From assembly GCA_963733935.1 (NCBI GenBank), contig CAVTEQ010000014.1, positions 682,001-746,000 of the forward strand: a DNA stretch of 64,000 bases, given 5' to 3'. Below, in pieces: positions 8,561 to 18,094 of the stretch (position 1 is its first letter; every line of letters begins with the position of its first letter). The notes below the pieces were generated by a model. The model ran no database searches. It saw only the letters and a list, made by a program, of their open reading frames with translations, and was not told the DNA's origin. The position numbers and the translations under genes are program-made. Source of the DNA: JAHFUA01 sp963733935 (lineage in GTDB: Bacteria > Acidobacteriota > Terriglobia > Terriglobales > Acidobacteriaceae).

Positions 8561-9803
8561 GGCCAAGGTCACGATCCTGAAGCTGATGGAGCTCCAGCGC
8601 CATGCCATGCTGATGTACACCAGTTGTGGCTGGTTCTTCGACGAGCTCTCGGGCATCGAGACGGTGCAGGTGATCATGTATGCGGCGCGCGCGGTGCAGC
8701 TCGCGCAGGATCTGTTCGGTGACCACATCGAACAAGGCTTCTTGGAAAGGCTGGCGCAGGCGCGCAGCAACCTTCCCGAGCACGGCACCGGCGCGGACAT
8801 ATACCGCAAATGGGTGAAGCCGGCGGCCATCGACCTGCTCAAGGTGGGAGCGCATTACATCATCAGCTCGCTGTTCGACCCCTACGGGCAGCATTCTTCC
8901 GTTTACTGCTACACCGTGGACCGCGATGATTATCGAGTCTTCGAGTCAGGACGGGCGCGCCTGGCGGTGGGGAACGGCCGCGTGTGTTCGCGGATCACCC
9001 AGGAATGCGCCAACCTTACCTTCGGCGCCCTGCACCTCGGCGACCACAACGTGAACGCCGGCACGCGCTATTTCCGCGGTCAGGAAGACTACGATGGGCT
9101 GGTGAAAGAGGTCAGCGAGGCCTTCCTGTCCGGGGATGTGCCCACCACCCTGCGGGTACTCGACCGTCAGTTCGTAGGCGTCACGTATTCCCTGAAATCG
9201 CTGTTCCGCGACGAGCAGCGGCGGATCGTCTCCACCATACTCGATTCAACGCTGGCCGAGGCCGAGGGCAGCTTCCGCCAGCTTTACGAGCGCCACGCCC
9301 CGCTGATGCGCTTTCTCGGCGAGTTGGGCACGCAGCCGCCGCCGGTGCTCCAGCTAACCGCCGAGTTCGTGCTGAACGGCAGCCTGCGGCGTGCCTTCGA
9401 GGAAGAAGACCTCGACCTGGATCGCATCCGCACTCTGCTTGAGGCCGCGCAGCGCGAGCACGTGAGACTTGACGGCGCCGGGCTCAGTTACGCGCTGCGG
9501 GCCAGTCTGGATCTGATGATGCAGAGCTTCCAGGCCGAGCCGGCCGCACCGGAACGCCTGGAGAGGATGGAGGCCGTCATCCAGATGGTCCGCGGACTCC
9601 CTTTCGAGGTCAATCTGTGGAGAATCCAGAACATCTACTACCAGATGCTGCAGCGGGTGCGGCCTGAATTTCAGGCGCGGAAGGACGAGGAAGCCCGCAC
9701 CTGGCTGTCCCACTTCGACCGCTTAGGCGAAAAGCTCGGCATCAGCGTCCCTGAGCCGCAACCCTCGACGCCCAGCGAGGCGCCGGTGCCCGCCGCGGTC
9801 TAG
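8436..9803 (+). CDS. Glycoside hydrolase family 57/DUF3536 protein, C-terminal part (frameshifted)
   Basis: Continuation of the preceding enzyme in another frame. Homologous sequence begins near 8550 (DEAKVTILKLMELQRHAML) and shows the DUF3536 signature YTSCGWFFDELSGIETVQ, then LLKVGAHYIISSLFDPYG and the all-helical tail. The first ~38 codons of the open frame overlap the upstream part and look like out-of-frame translation. Whether the gene is truly broken or an assembly indel separates the halves cannot be decided here. Both halves are otherwise intact and free of stops, which favours an artefact. Confidence 0.84.
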   Translation: MLCWTAPSRTRSASLPSMRVRLPRRETNAAGNGSPSPSLPDEAKVTILKLMELQRHAMLMYTSCGWFFDELSGIETVQVIMYAARAVQLAQDLFGDHIEQGFLERLAQARSNLPEHGTGADIYRKWVKPAAIDLLKVGAHYIISSLFDPYGQHSSVYCYTVDRDDYRVFESGRARLAVGNGRVCSRITQECANLTFGALHLGDHNVNAGTRYFRGQEDYDGLVKEVSEAFLSGDVPTTLRVLDRQFVGVTYSLKSLFRDEQRRIVSTILDSTLAEAEGSFRQLYERHAPLMRFLGELGTQPPPVLQLTAEFVLNGSLRRAFEEEDLDLDRIRTLLEAAQREHVRLDGAGLSYALRASLDLMMQSFQAEPAAPERLERMEAVIQMVRGLPFEVNLWRIQNIYYQMLQRVRPEFQARKDEEARTWLSHFDRLGEKLGISVPEPQPSTPSEAPVPAAV

Positions 9804-10778
9804 CTAACCGCGGCGCAACACGGTATGGGTGATGCGGTCGTGCCAGCAGAGGCCGTACTCGTCGATGGCGGCCCAGAAGAATCCCAGGCCGAGCGCCATT
9901 CCAGAGATCACCATGGCAAGGGCGCGCCAGCGCCTCCGGCTGCGCCGCGCGGGCAGATCGTCGAAGGTCCGTAAACGCAGCCCCGCAGCGCGCATACCGG
10001 GTGTCGCCGCCGCGTGGACCAGAAAAATGTATTGATACATCGCCCACAAGAGCGCAGGCAGCGCCGCGGCCAGCAACAAAGCAGGGCGCGAAGTCGGGAA
10101 CGTGCCCGCCATGTGCAGAAAGATGGTGGCAAACATGGCTGCGGCTACGGCCACCAGCATGCCATCCAGGGTGGCCGCGAAGATCCGCCGCGTCAGCGAC
10201 GCGTACTCCCCGGCCGGGCCGTCGTCGCCCTCGGGCTCCGGCGCGGGCGCCGATTCCAGCGTGATCGTCGGCCGCGATTCGCCGCCAAACAGAAGCCCGG
10301 AAGGTTCCTCGGCATCGAGGATGCGCGGCTTTTCGATGATGGGCTCGGCCAGTTCGTCGGCGTAGGGAACGGTCTCAAGGCAAGCAGGCGGGAGCGCCGC
10401 AAGCCGCGGAAACTCGATCAGGTTGCTGGCCTCAGGCAGAGGCTGAGGAGCGGGCGCGGGCTCAGGCTCGGCTTCGACTTCCACTTGCGGCTCTGGAACG
10501 GCGTAGTGCGCGGCGACCGTGGCGCGTGAGGCGCGCTCGAAATCCAGGCTCAGCGACGGCGTTCGCGGCACCCGTTTGCGTCCGCGGCGGGCGCAGAATG
10601 CGTCCACCCGCGAAGCCACCTCCTGCCGCCACTTCTCGTCCGGGGCGTAGAGTTCGGGCTGCACTCCTGCGTCGCTGCTAGGGTCGCCTGTAGGCTCGGG
10701 ATCAAGCAAGCTGGCTCGCGTCGAGACGCCGCGCTCGGGGGGACACGTACACCGCTCACCGCAGGTCGGGCAGGCCAT
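9804..10778 (-). CDS. RDD-family membrane protein with N-terminal Cys cluster
   Basis: A 324-residue protein. It begins MACPTCGERCTCPP, a possible metal-binding cysteine cluster, followed by ~170 residues of Pro/Glu-rich, probably disordered sequence. A C-terminal RDD domain (about 185-324) has RRIFAATLDGMLV, ATPGMRAAGLRLRTFDD and DEYGLCWHDRITHTVLRR, with three to four membrane segments. RDD proteins are integral membrane proteins, a few of which are implicated in ion exchange, so no firm function is given. The stop abuts the end of the GH57 gene on the opposite strand. Confidence 0.75.
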   Translation of the reverse strand: MACPTCGERCTCPPERGVSTRASLLDPEPTGDPSSDAGVQPELYAPDEKWRQEVASRVDAFCARRGRKRVPRTPSLSLDFERASRATVAAHYAVPEPQVEVEAEPEPAPAPQPLPEASNLIEFPRLAALPPACLETVPYADELAEPIIEKPRILDAEEPSGLLFGGESRPTITLESAPAPEPEGDDGPAGEYASLTRRIFAATLDGMLVAVAAAMFATIFLHMAGTFPTSRPALLLAAALPALLWAMYQYIFLVHAAATPGMRAAGLRLRTFDDLPARRSRRRWRALAMVISGMALGLGFFWAAIDEYGLCWHDRITHTVLRRG

Positions 10779-10860
10779 GAACGGGTTGTCGAGTCGGCCA
10801 GAGCGCGCGCGGAATCATTTTGCTCGGGAGCGGCTCGCGTGCTAACGTCGAACCTCTCCC

Positions 10861-13257
10861 ATGCTCCGCCGCAACCGCTTTGGTATCACGGCTGCCGTCC
10901 TTTGTCATCTGCTTCTCGCCGCTCCTCTAGTAACTAGCCAGTTGCATCCAGCCCGGAGCGGCGAGAAGTCGGAGGAAGTCACCATCAAGGCGCGGGAGCA
11001 GGAGAAATCCGGCGACCTCTACAAGCTTCGGGGTGACGCGGAAGTGGACTATCGCAACCTGGTGCTGCGCGCCGACGAAGCCAGCTATGACGATTCCACC
11101 GGCGAGGTGACCGCCAGCGGCCACGTTACGCTTGATGGCGGTCCCTATGACGAGCACATTGTCGCCTCGCATGGCCAGTACAACCTCCGCACCCAGACGG
11201 GCAAGTTCTACGACGTGGTCGGCACCAGCGGCGCCCGCTTTCACGGCCGCAGCGTTACCCTGACCTCCACCAATCCCTTTACCTTTACCGGACGAATGGT
11301 CGAGAAGACCGGCCCCGAGTCTTACGTGGTGCACCACGGCACGGTGACTTCCTGCGAACTGCCGCGCCCCAAGTGGACGATCAATGGCGAGCGCATCGTG
11401 GTCAACCTCGGCGGCAAAGCTCGCGCCTACAACTCCACCTTCCGGGTGGAGAAGGTGCCGGTGTTGTATTTGCCGTACGCCGATCATCCCGCCGAACAGC
11501 TCGGGCGCGAGAGCGGATTCCTGCTGCCCGGGATTGGGACGTCGTCGAGCAAAGGCCTTATTCTGGGCGACGCGTTTTACTGGGCCATCGACCGCAGCAT
11601 GGATACAACGTTAGGCGCCGAGTATTTCTCCCGCCGCGGTTGGGCTGAGCACGGCAACTGGCGCTTCCGCCCTACGGAGGACTCCTACCTCTCGGCTCAG
11701 TACTATGGAGTCGTAGACCGCGAGAACCAGGGCGGGGAGGACGCCAGCGTGAACGGCGAGGCTAAGTTTCCCTTCGGTTTTCGCGGGGTGCTCTCCGCCG
11801 AATATCTCAGCGCGTACGTCTTTCGGCTGGCTTGGGGGCAAACCTTTACTCAAGCTGTGGATTCCGAGGTGAAGTCCGTAGCCTTTCTCTCCAAGAATCT
11901 CGATGGCTTTGGATTCAACTTCCTAACCGCCCGCTACCAGAACTTTCAGAGCACGACGCCGGGGGACGTGGTCACCATCCTTCACGTTCCCAGTTTCCAG
12001 GTCTCAAGCGTGGAGCGGCGGATCGGCCGCACGCCAGTGTACTGGTCATTTGACAGCGCGGTGGAAGGCGTTTCCCGCAAGGAGCCGGGCCTGCAGACGG
12101 ATAATCTGGTGGGGCGCTTCGACGTGCGCCCGCGCGTCTCGTTGCCGCTTCTGCTCGGCGGCTGGACACTGCGCCCCGAAGTCGGCTTGCGCGAGACCTA
12201 CTACACGCAGCGCCAATTGCCCAGCCCCAACCCGGAGAGCAGCCTGCCCGTGCCGGTTCAGCAGGACGTCAATCGCAATGCGGCCGACATTTCCTTCGAG
12301 TTGCGGCCACCCTCCCTGGTCCGCATCTTCGATCGCCCGGTTTTGCGGCACAAGATCAAGCACGCCATCGAACCACGGCTCGTGTACCGCTACGTAACCG
12401 GCGTGGATAATTTTGCCGATATCATCCGCTTCGATTCCCGCGACATCCTCTCCGACACCAACGAACTGGAGTATGGGGTGATCCAGCGTCTCTACATCAA
12501 ACCGGCGGGTGAACCGCGTTGCCGCCCGTCGGCTCCCCCCGAGAATCACGTGTCGCGGCCGCCCTCGCCCGCGGCAGTATCGGCAGACAAATCCTCCGGG
12601 AGCGCCGATTCCTGTGAAGCTCGCGGCGCCCGCGAACTGCTCTCCTGGGAGCTGAAGCAGAAATATTTCTTCGATCCCGACTTTGGCGGAGCGGTAGTGA
12701 ACGGGGTGCGCAACGTCTTTACCACCACCGACCAGTTCACCGGCATCGCCTTCCTCACCTCCCCACGGCGTTTCACTCCTATCGTCTCCCGCATTCTGTT
12801 GCACCCCAGCAATCAAACCGAATTGGGCTGGCAGCTTGACTACGACACCGTGGCCAGCCGCATCAACGCCAGCACGGTGTACGCCAATTACCGCATGGGC
12901 AGCTTCTTTCTCGGGGGCACGCACACCTACTTCCGCGTGCCCGGCGAAATCGTCAGCTCGATTTCGACCCAAGTGGCCCCCGACCACTTCAACCAGTTTC
13001 GCGTCACGCTGGGCTACGGCAATCTCAGCAAACGCGGCATCAACGCCGCCGCCAACATCGGCTTCGATTCCAACCTCAGCTTCCTGCAGTATTCCGCCAT
13101 TCAGACCAGCTACAACTGGGACTGCTGTGGGATCAGCTTCGAGTATCGCCGCTATGCGCTCGGGGCCGTGCGCAACGAGAATCAGTATCGCTTCGCCTTC
13201 ACGCTGGCCAACATCGCGACCTTCGGCAACTTGAGACGGCAGGAGAGAATCTACTAA
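10861..13257 (+). CDS. lptD: LPS-assembly outer-membrane protein LptD
   Basis: A 798-residue predicted outer-membrane barrel. After an N-terminal signal segment (AAVLCHLLLAAPLVTS), an OstA/LptA-like beta-jellyroll domain covers about residues 30-200 (GDAEVDYRNLVLRADEASYD, GEVTASGHVTLDGG). A long beta-strand-rich barrel domain follows, with LPYADHPAEQLGRESGFLLPGIG. LptD with LptE inserts lipopolysaccharide into the outer leaflet. The length is close to the E. coli protein. A low-complexity Pro/Ser-rich loop lies near residues 555-585. No other lpt gene is nearby. A 67-bp inverted repeat follows the stop. Confidence 0.88.
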   Translation: MLRRNRFGITAAVLCHLLLAAPLVTSQLHPARSGEKSEEVTIKAREQEKSGDLYKLRGDAEVDYRNLVLRADEASYDDSTGEVTASGHVTLDGGPYDEHIVASHGQYNLRTQTGKFYDVVGTSGARFHGRSVTLTSTNPFTFTGRMVEKTGPESYVVHHGTVTSCELPRPKWTINGERIVVNLGGKARAYNSTFRVEKVPVLYLPYADHPAEQLGRESGFLLPGIGTSSSKGLILGDAFYWAIDRSMDTTLGAEYFSRRGWAEHGNWRFRPTEDSYLSAQYYGVVDRENQGGEDASVNGEAKFPFGFRGVLSAEYLSAYVFRLAWGQTFTQAVDSEVKSVAFLSKNLDGFGFNFLTARYQNFQSTTPGDVVTILHVPSFQVSSVERRIGRTPVYWSFDSAVEGVSRKEPGLQTDNLVGRFDVRPRVSLPLLLGGWTLRPEVGLRETYYTQRQLPSPNPESSLPVPVQQDVNRNAADISFELRPPSLVRIFDRPVLRHKIKHAIEPRLVYRYVTGVDNFADIIRFDSRDILSDTNELEYGVIQRLYIKPAGEPRCRPSAPPENHVSRPPSPAAVSADKSSGSADSCEARGARELLSWELKQKYFFDPDFGGAVVNGVRNVFTTTDQFTGIAFLTSPRRFTPIVSRILLHPSNQTELGWQLDYDTVASRINASTVYANYRMGSFFLGGTHTYFRVPGEIVSSISTQVAPDHFNQFRVTLGYGNLSKRGINAAANIGFDSNLSFLQYSAIQTSYNWDCCGISFEYRRYALGAVRNENQYRFAFTLANIATFGNLRRQERIY

Positions 13258-13260
13258 AAC

Positions 13261-13327
13261 GCCACGGATTTGCACGGATCTTCACCGATTTCCCATTTAT
13301 CCGTGCCAATCCGTGACGATCCGTGGC
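13261..13327. repeat. 67-bp CACGGAT/ATCCGTG inverted repeat (copy 1)
   Basis: The left arm starts GCCACGGATTTGCACGGAT and the right arm ends ATCCGTGACGATCCGTGGC. It is flanked by an A-run on the left and a T-run on the right, so it could act as a terminator after lptD. Similar 66-69-bp copies lie at 16367, 37313 and 38163. Confidence 0.85.
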
Positions 13328-13356
13328 GTTTTTTGGCTAAGTGCTAATATTCTTGC

Positions 13357-14184
13357 GTGGATTTGTCCCCCAAACGCGTCTCTCTCGACCGCCGTCTGCG
13401 TTCCCTCGGGAAGCTGCTGGTGGCGTATTCCGGCGGGGTGGACTCCGCCTTTCTCGCCTGGGCGGCGCACCAGGCGCGGGGCGATGCGATGCTCGCGGTA
13501 CTCGCTAATTCACCTTCGCTGGCTCGTTCCCAATTCAACGATGCGGTCGCATTCGCCCAAGAGCAGCACATCCCGCTGGAAGTCATCCCAACCACCGAAT
13601 TCGATCGTCCTGAGTACGTACGCAATGACGCGGCGCGCTGTTTTCACTGCAAGGACGAACTCTTCACCGTGATGGAGCGAATCCGCGCGTCGCGAGGATT
13701 CAACGCCGTGGCCTACGGAGTCAATGTCGATGACCAAGGCGACTTCCGCCCGGGGCAAGAAGCAGCACGACGGCACGGTGTGGCCGCGCCGCTGCTGGAG
13801 GCAGGCCTGACCAAGGCGGAGATTCGGGAACTGGCGCGCGCCGCCGGCCTGCGGGTGTGGGACAAGCCGGCGTCGGCATGCTTGTCGTCGCGCGTGGAAT
13901 ATGGGCGCGCCGTGACTCCCGAAGTTCTCGCGGTAGTCGAGCAAGGCGAAGAGGCTCTACGCGCGCTCGGCTTTCGCCAGTTTCGCGTCCGCCATCATGG
14001 CGATATCGTGCGCCTCGAGATCTCGGCACAGGAGATGCCGCGCGCGCTCACCCCTGCAATGGCGTCCGAGTTCACCCGCATCTTCAAAGCTCTTGGGTTC
14101 AAGTACGTCACCCTCGACCTGGAAGGCTTCCGTTCGGGATCAATGAACGCCGTCTTGCCGGTCAACTCTCTGCGCCTCGCCTGA
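13357..14184 (+). CDS. larE: ATP-dependent sacrificial sulfur transferase LarE-like
   Basis: A 275-residue PP-loop enzyme. The ATP-pyrophosphatase loop is LLVAYSGGVDSAFLAWAA. RCFHCKDELF and the PASACLSSRVEYG block match the LarE family, where a cysteine in this last block donates its sulfur to the nickel-pincer cofactor of lactate racemase. Correspondence of the Cys here is by motif position. No larA, larB or larC is close by, so a role in another sulfur-insertion reaction is possible. The start is GTG. It follows the inverted repeat downstream of lptD. Confidence 0.86.
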   Translation: MDLSPKRVSLDRRLRSLGKLLVAYSGGVDSAFLAWAAHQARGDAMLAVLANSPSLARSQFNDAVAFAQEQHIPLEVIPTTEFDRPEYVRNDAARCFHCKDELFTVMERIRASRGFNAVAYGVNVDDQGDFRPGQEAARRHGVAAPLLEAGLTKAEIRELARAAGLRVWDKPASACLSSRVEYGRAVTPEVLAVVEQGEEALRALGFRQFRVRHHGDIVRLEISAQEMPRALTPAMASEFTRIFKALGFKYVTLDLEGFRSGSMNAVLPVNSLRLA

Positions 14185-14267
14185 GCCGGACTCAGCGGGC
14201 GCAACTCTGCCCGCCGCTCCCGCCGTGAGATAATATTGGTTTGCATTCTCAGTTATCAGAGGTCTTC

Positions 14268-15236
14268 GTGAATTTTTTCAAGCGCCCGGGATGGCTGGTG
14301 GTACTGGTTTGCCTGGGGTGCTCAGCCCAGTCGCTTTCTCCGGAAGCAAGCCAGCGCATCGAGAGCCAGATCCGCGCCCATTTCAAGGTGCCCGATGCCG
14401 TCGCCGTCAATCTGGGCGCACTTAAACCCAGCCAGTTCTCCGGCTACGATAGTCTGCCCGTTACCTTCGAAGGCCCGGAGCAGAAGAACACCTATGAATT
14501 CCTGCTCTCCAAGGACGGCAAGAAGCTGCTACGTCTGACGGACATCGACATCACTCCCGAAGGCTATGCCAAGACAGTCGCGCACACCGCCGCGACCAGA
14601 CGCGAGCATGCCGAACTGATGAAGAAGATCAACCTCGCCGGCCGTCCCTGGCGGGGTGCGGCTTCGCCCAAGGTCACCATCGTCGTTTACGACGATTTCC
14701 AGTGTCCCTACTGCGCCATGGGGTACAAAACGCTGTTCGCCGACGGCCTGAAGGAATATTCGGACCGGGTGCGCATCGTCTTCAAGGACTTTCCCCTCTT
14801 CGAGATTCATCCCTGGGCCAAGCGCGCCGCCATCGACTCCAACTGCCTGGCCGAGCAGAGCAACGACGCCTACTGGGATTTTTCCGACTACGTCCATGCC
14901 AACCAGAAGGAGATCAGCGGCCCGGCAAACGACCGGAACGGGTTCACGGCGAGGCTCGACAAGGCCGCGGTCGACGCCGGCAACAAGCACAAGCTGGACG
15001 AAACGATCCTGCAGTCCTGCCTGAAGACCCAGCCCGATGCATCCCTCAACGCCTCGGTGAAAGAGGCGGAGAACCTTGGTGTCAGCTCCACGCCAACGAT
15101 GTTCATCAACGGCGAAAAGACAACGGGCGCACTGACCGAGGCGGAGTTGCGGCATGAGATCCGGGCTGCGCTGCGGAACGCCGAGATGCCGGCGATCGCC
15201 GATGCTCCTGCCGCCGCCCCTGCGGCGGCCAAATGA
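14268..15236 (+). CDS. Secreted DsbA-like thioredoxin-fold protein
   Basis: A ~322-residue exported protein. GTG at 14268 is chosen over an upstream TTG because AGAGG lies just ahead and it leaves a normal signal peptide (GWLVVLVCLGCSAQS). An N-terminal ~100-residue alpha/beta region precedes a thioredoxin_4/DsbA domain with the redox motif CPYC in YDDFQCPYCAMGY and the cis-Pro block VSSTPTMFINGEK. It would act as a periplasmic thiol-disulfide oxidoreductase or disulfide chaperone. Cys in LGCS may be a lipobox. The tail is Ala/Pro-rich. The PPIC foldase gene downstream fits a shared role in envelope protein folding. Confidence 0.84.
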   Translation: MNFFKRPGWLVVLVCLGCSAQSLSPEASQRIESQIRAHFKVPDAVAVNLGALKPSQFSGYDSLPVTFEGPEQKNTYEFLLSKDGKKLLRLTDIDITPEGYAKTVAHTAATRREHAELMKKINLAGRPWRGAASPKVTIVVYDDFQCPYCAMGYKTLFADGLKEYSDRVRIVFKDFPLFEIHPWAKRAAIDSNCLAEQSNDAYWDFSDYVHANQKEISGPANDRNGFTARLDKAAVDAGNKHKLDETILQSCLKTQPDASLNASVKEAENLGVSSTPTMFINGEKTTGALTEAELRHEIRAALRNAEMPAIADAPAAAPAAAK

Positions 15237-15317
15237 TGCGCGCGTACGGCTGGCTTCGATACAATCCCCATGCGATGCCTTTGGGCTGCAGCGGAGGTGT
15301 GTTGCTGACTCATAATC

Positions 15318-16319
15318 GTGCGCGCAGCTCTGGTCGGCTGCCTGCTCGCGTTGCTGGCTGCGGTGGCGTTGTCGGGCTGCCATTCGCGGGAGAGTTCCGG
15401 CGACGCCATGGCCAAGGTCAACGGCAAGAAAATCCTGCGCGCCGATGTCGAGAAATATTACAAAAATCAAACCGCGCAATCGCCGCAGCCGCCCAGCGCC
15501 GAGGAGGCTGCCAGCCTCCGCCTCGCCATCCTGAAGCAGCTCATCGACGATGAAATCATGCTGCAGCGCGCGGAGAAAGACGGCCTGCTGGCCACCGAGG
15601 AAGAGGTCAACAGCAAGCTCAACGAAGTGAAAGCGCCCTACACGCAAGAGCAATTCCAGCAACGACTGAAAGAGCGCAACCTGAGCGAGGACGACCTCAA
15701 GCGCGAGTTCCGCCGCAACATCACCATCGAGAAGGTGATCAACAAGGAGATCACCTCGAAGATCACCATCTCCGACGCGGACATCACCGCTTATTACAAC
15801 GCGCACAAGGCGGAGTTCAACCTGGTCGAGCCCCGTTACCATCTGGCGCAGATCGTGGTGACCAGCGCGCCCAACCCCGAGTCCGGCAACGTGAAGAACA
15901 AGGCGCTAAACGAAACCGACGCGCGCAAGAAAATCCAGATGGTGGAGAACCGGCTGGAATCGGGCGAGGACTTCGCCACCGTCGCCATGAACTACTCCGA
16001 AGATCCCTCCACGGCGGGCAATGGCGGCGACATGGGCTTCATCCCCGAGTCGGCCATCAAGAGCGATCCCACCGCTCGCGAGATTGTGGCCAAGCTCAAG
16101 GCCGGCCAGAGCAGCTCGGTGATCCCCGTTATGGATCCCTCTACCCGTCAAGTTGCGGGCTTTCGCGTGGTCAAGCTGCTGGCCCGCGAACCCGCCGGCC
16201 AGCGCGACCTCAGCGACCCGCGCGTGCAGCAGACCATCCGCGAGCAACTCCGCGGCCGCCGCGAGCAATTGCTCAAAGCCGCATACTACGAAGTGGTCCG
16301 CGACGAGGCGAAGGATTGA
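15318..16319 (+). CDS. PPIC-type peptidyl-prolyl isomerase lipoprotein (SurA/PrsA-like)
   Basis: A 333-residue predicted lipoprotein with GTG start, signal sequence LLALLAAVALSGC and lipobox LSGC. A SurA_N-like helical region (about 40-165) is followed by a rotamase domain (about 170-310) with PRYHLAQIVV, MNYSEDPSTAGNGGDMGFIPESA and a LARE-containing last strand. It should catalyse proline isomerisation and chaperone envelope proteins outside the cytoplasm. A second, non-identical foldase of this class lies at 21662-22738. Both probably serve outer-membrane biogenesis, but clients are unknown. Confidence 0.86.
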   Translation: MRAALVGCLLALLAAVALSGCHSRESSGDAMAKVNGKKILRADVEKYYKNQTAQSPQPPSAEEAASLRLAILKQLIDDEIMLQRAEKDGLLATEEEVNSKLNEVKAPYTQEQFQQRLKERNLSEDDLKREFRRNITIEKVINKEITSKITISDADITAYYNAHKAEFNLVEPRYHLAQIVVTSAPNPESGNVKNKALNETDARKKIQMVENRLESGEDFATVAMNYSEDPSTAGNGGDMGFIPESAIKSDPTAREIVAKLKAGQSSSVIPVMDPSTRQVAGFRVVKLLAREPAGQRDLSDPRVQQTIREQLRGRREQLLKAAYYEVVRDEAKD

Positions 16320-16366
16320 AAATTATTATGCGCAACAGGTCATGAAGAATTCAGGAAAGTAAAAAG

Positions 16367-16432
16367 GCCACGGATTTACACGGATAAACACGGATCAAAA
16401 ATAATCCGTGAACATCCGTGCAAATCCGTGGC
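16367..16432. repeat. 66-bp CACGGAT/ATCCGTG inverted repeat (copy 2)
   Basis: The arms are GCCACGGATTTACACGGAT and ATCCGTGCAAATCCGTGGC, with AAAAA before and a TTTTTCTT run after. It sits between the convergent foldase and accB genes, where a bidirectional terminator would be expected. Confidence 0.85.
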
Positions 16433-16440
16433 GTTTTTCT

Positions 16441-16942
16441 TCACTCCACGATCGCCAGCGCCTCGCCGGCATTCACCGTTGCCCCTTCCGCTGCAATTAT
16501 CTCTGCTGACTTTCCCCTTCTTAGGCGATTTGATCTCGTTCTGCATCTTCATGGCTTCCACCACGATGACGCCCTGTCCGGCCTCGACCTCCGCTCCGGC
16601 AGCGACCAGCACACGCACCACTTTGCCCGGCATCGGTGAGACCAGCTTCTTGGGACCTTCGAGCCCCGCGCCGGCAGCCCTGCGTGCCCGGAAGGAGCGC
16701 GGATCGCGGACCTCGGCGGCATAGCGCTCGCCGGCGATCATCAGGTGCATCTCGCCGCCAACGCGCTCGCGCTTCACCTCCCAGGCTCGGCCCTCGATCA
16801 CGATCGAAAGCACGTCGCGGCCAGCCTCGACCGCATCCAGGTCGAGTTCGCGGCCATCCAGGCGGTATTGCATCCTGGCATCCGGGCCGCGCTTGAGCTC
16901 GACGCGGTGCAGCTTGCCGTCGATGGTGACTTCGTAGGTCAT
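16441..16942 (-). CDS. accB: Biotin carboxyl carrier subunit of an acyl-CoA carboxylase, frameshifted at the end
   Basis: A ~166-residue biotinyl protein. The C-terminal lipoyl/biotinyl domain contains LVSPMPGKVVRVLV and the biotinylation site EAMKMQNEIKSP (the central Lys is modified). It carries CO2 between the biotin carboxylase and a carboxyltransferase. The N-terminal half (MTYEVTIDGKLHRVEL) is the type found in acyl/propionyl-CoA carboxylases. After SPKKGKVS an extra base near 16505 throws the frame into the downstream repeat. Without it the chain ends normally (EIIAAEGATVNAGEALAIVE) at TGA, 16441. It lies 1 bp after accC, as one operon. Confidence 0.85.
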
Positions 16943-16943
16943 C

Positions 16944-17528
16944 TCAATCGCCGCGCCGAGCGTCCGTGCGCGCCGTGCGCTTCCAATTGCTCGAACCGTT
17001 CGTGTTCATGCCCGCAGGCCGCGCGGAATCTCCTGAAGCACTTCCATTCTCCATCTGTGTGAACAGCGCCGCAGCCAGCGCAGCGATCTTGCGGTCTCCC
17101 TCGCGAGCCTCAGGCGTTTCGCCACTCCTGCGTTCGAGCAGCCGGTCGAGGTACCCAGTGTTGACCTTGCCAGCGATGAAATCAGGGTCGCGCAGAATCC
17201 GGCGAAACAGCGAGATGTTGGTCTTGATGCCGCCGACAAAGTACTCGTACATCGCGCGATCGAGCCGCGCGATGGCCTCCTGCCGCGTCGGAGCGTAGCC
17301 GATCACTTTGGCCAGCAGCGGATCGTAGTCAATGGGCACGGTCCAGCCTTCGTAGACGCCGCTGTCGCGCCGGATGCCTGGCCCCGAAGGCTGCAGCAGG
17401 CGCGTGATGGTGCCGGGGCTGGGCATGTAGTTGTTGTCCGGGTCCTCGGCATAGACGCGGCACTCGATGGCGTGGCCGCGCAGCGCGATGTCTTCCTGCT
17501 TCACGAGGAAGCTTCTCCCCCGAGGCAA
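16944..17528 (-). CDS. accC: Biotin carboxylase, C-terminal part (frameshifted)
   Basis: Last third of the biotin carboxylase that runs from 18473 to 16944. It carries the EDIALRGHAIECRVYAEDP block, the biotin-carb C-domain (PSPGTITRLLQPSGPGIR, YDPLLAKVIGYAPTRQEAI) and GGIKTNISLFRRIL. The ~55-residue tail beyond the usual end is low in complexity and may be partly out of frame. Joining to the middle part requires correcting the frame near 17510-17535, where the IRIASGEKLP segment lies in the third frame. Confidence 0.86.
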   Translation of the reverse strand: MPRGRSFLVKQEDIALRGHAIECRVYAEDPDNNYMPSPGTITRLLQPSGPGIRRDSGVYEGWTVPIDYDPLLAKVIGYAPTRQEAIARLDRAMYEYFVGGIKTNISLFRRILRDPDFIAGKVNTGYLDRLLERRSGETPEAREGDRKIAALAAALFTQMENGSASGDSARPAGMNTNGSSNWKRTARTDARRGD

Positions 17529-18094
17529 TGCGAATCTGCAAGGTGCACGAGGTCCAGGCCGGTGACGAACTCCGTTACCGGATGCTCCACCTGCAAGCGC
17601 GCGTTGACCTCCAGGAAGTAGAAATTCTTCTGCTCATCGACCAGGAACTCGACGGTGCCGGCGTTGGAGTACGCGGCTGCCTTGCCCACGCGCACGGCGG
17701 TCTCGCCCATGCGCCGCCGCATCTCGGGATCGACGAACGCCGAGGGCGACTCCTCCAGAACTTTCTGATGGCGACGCTGCACCGAGCACTCGCGCTCGCC
17801 CAGGTACACCAGGTTGCCATGCTCGTCGCCCAGAATCTGCACTTCGATGTGCCGCGGATTCACGATCAGCTTCTCGATGTAAACCTCATCGTCTTTGAAC
17901 GAGCGCATGGCCTCGCTCTTCGCCTGCTCCAGCGCCGACGCCAGCTCTTGCGGCGCCCGCACCTCGCGCATGCCCTTGCCGCCTCCGCCGCCCGCAGCTT
18001 TGAGCATCACCGGATATCCGATCTTGGCGGCGACTTCGCGCGCCTGCTCGAGCGACTCCAGGCCCTTGGTCGTGCCTGGGACGAACGGGCACAC
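17501..18094 (-). CDS. accC: Biotin carboxylase, central ATP-grasp part (frameshifted)
   Basis: Middle of the same enzyme. It contains the ATP-grasp glycine loop KAAGGGGGKGMR, HIEVQILGDEHGNLVYLGER with the ECSVQRRHQKVLEESP signature, and the metal/ATP ligands in FLEVNARLQVEHPVTE. It phosphorylates bicarbonate and carboxylates biotin on the carrier protein. The upstream join (AGVP to FVPGTTKG) needs one base removed near 18085. The stop at 17501 is reached only after the frame is lost near HLADSHCL. Confidence 0.88.
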   Translation of the reverse strand: MCPFVPGTTKGLESLEQAREVAAKIGYPVMLKAAGGGGGKGMREVRAPQELASALEQAKSEAMRSFKDDEVYIEKLIVNPRHIEVQILGDEHGNLVYLGERECSVQRRHQKVLEESPSAFVDPEMRRRMGETAVRVGKAAAYSNAGTVEFLVDEQKNFYFLEVNARLQVEHPVTEFVTGLDLVHLADSHCLGGEASS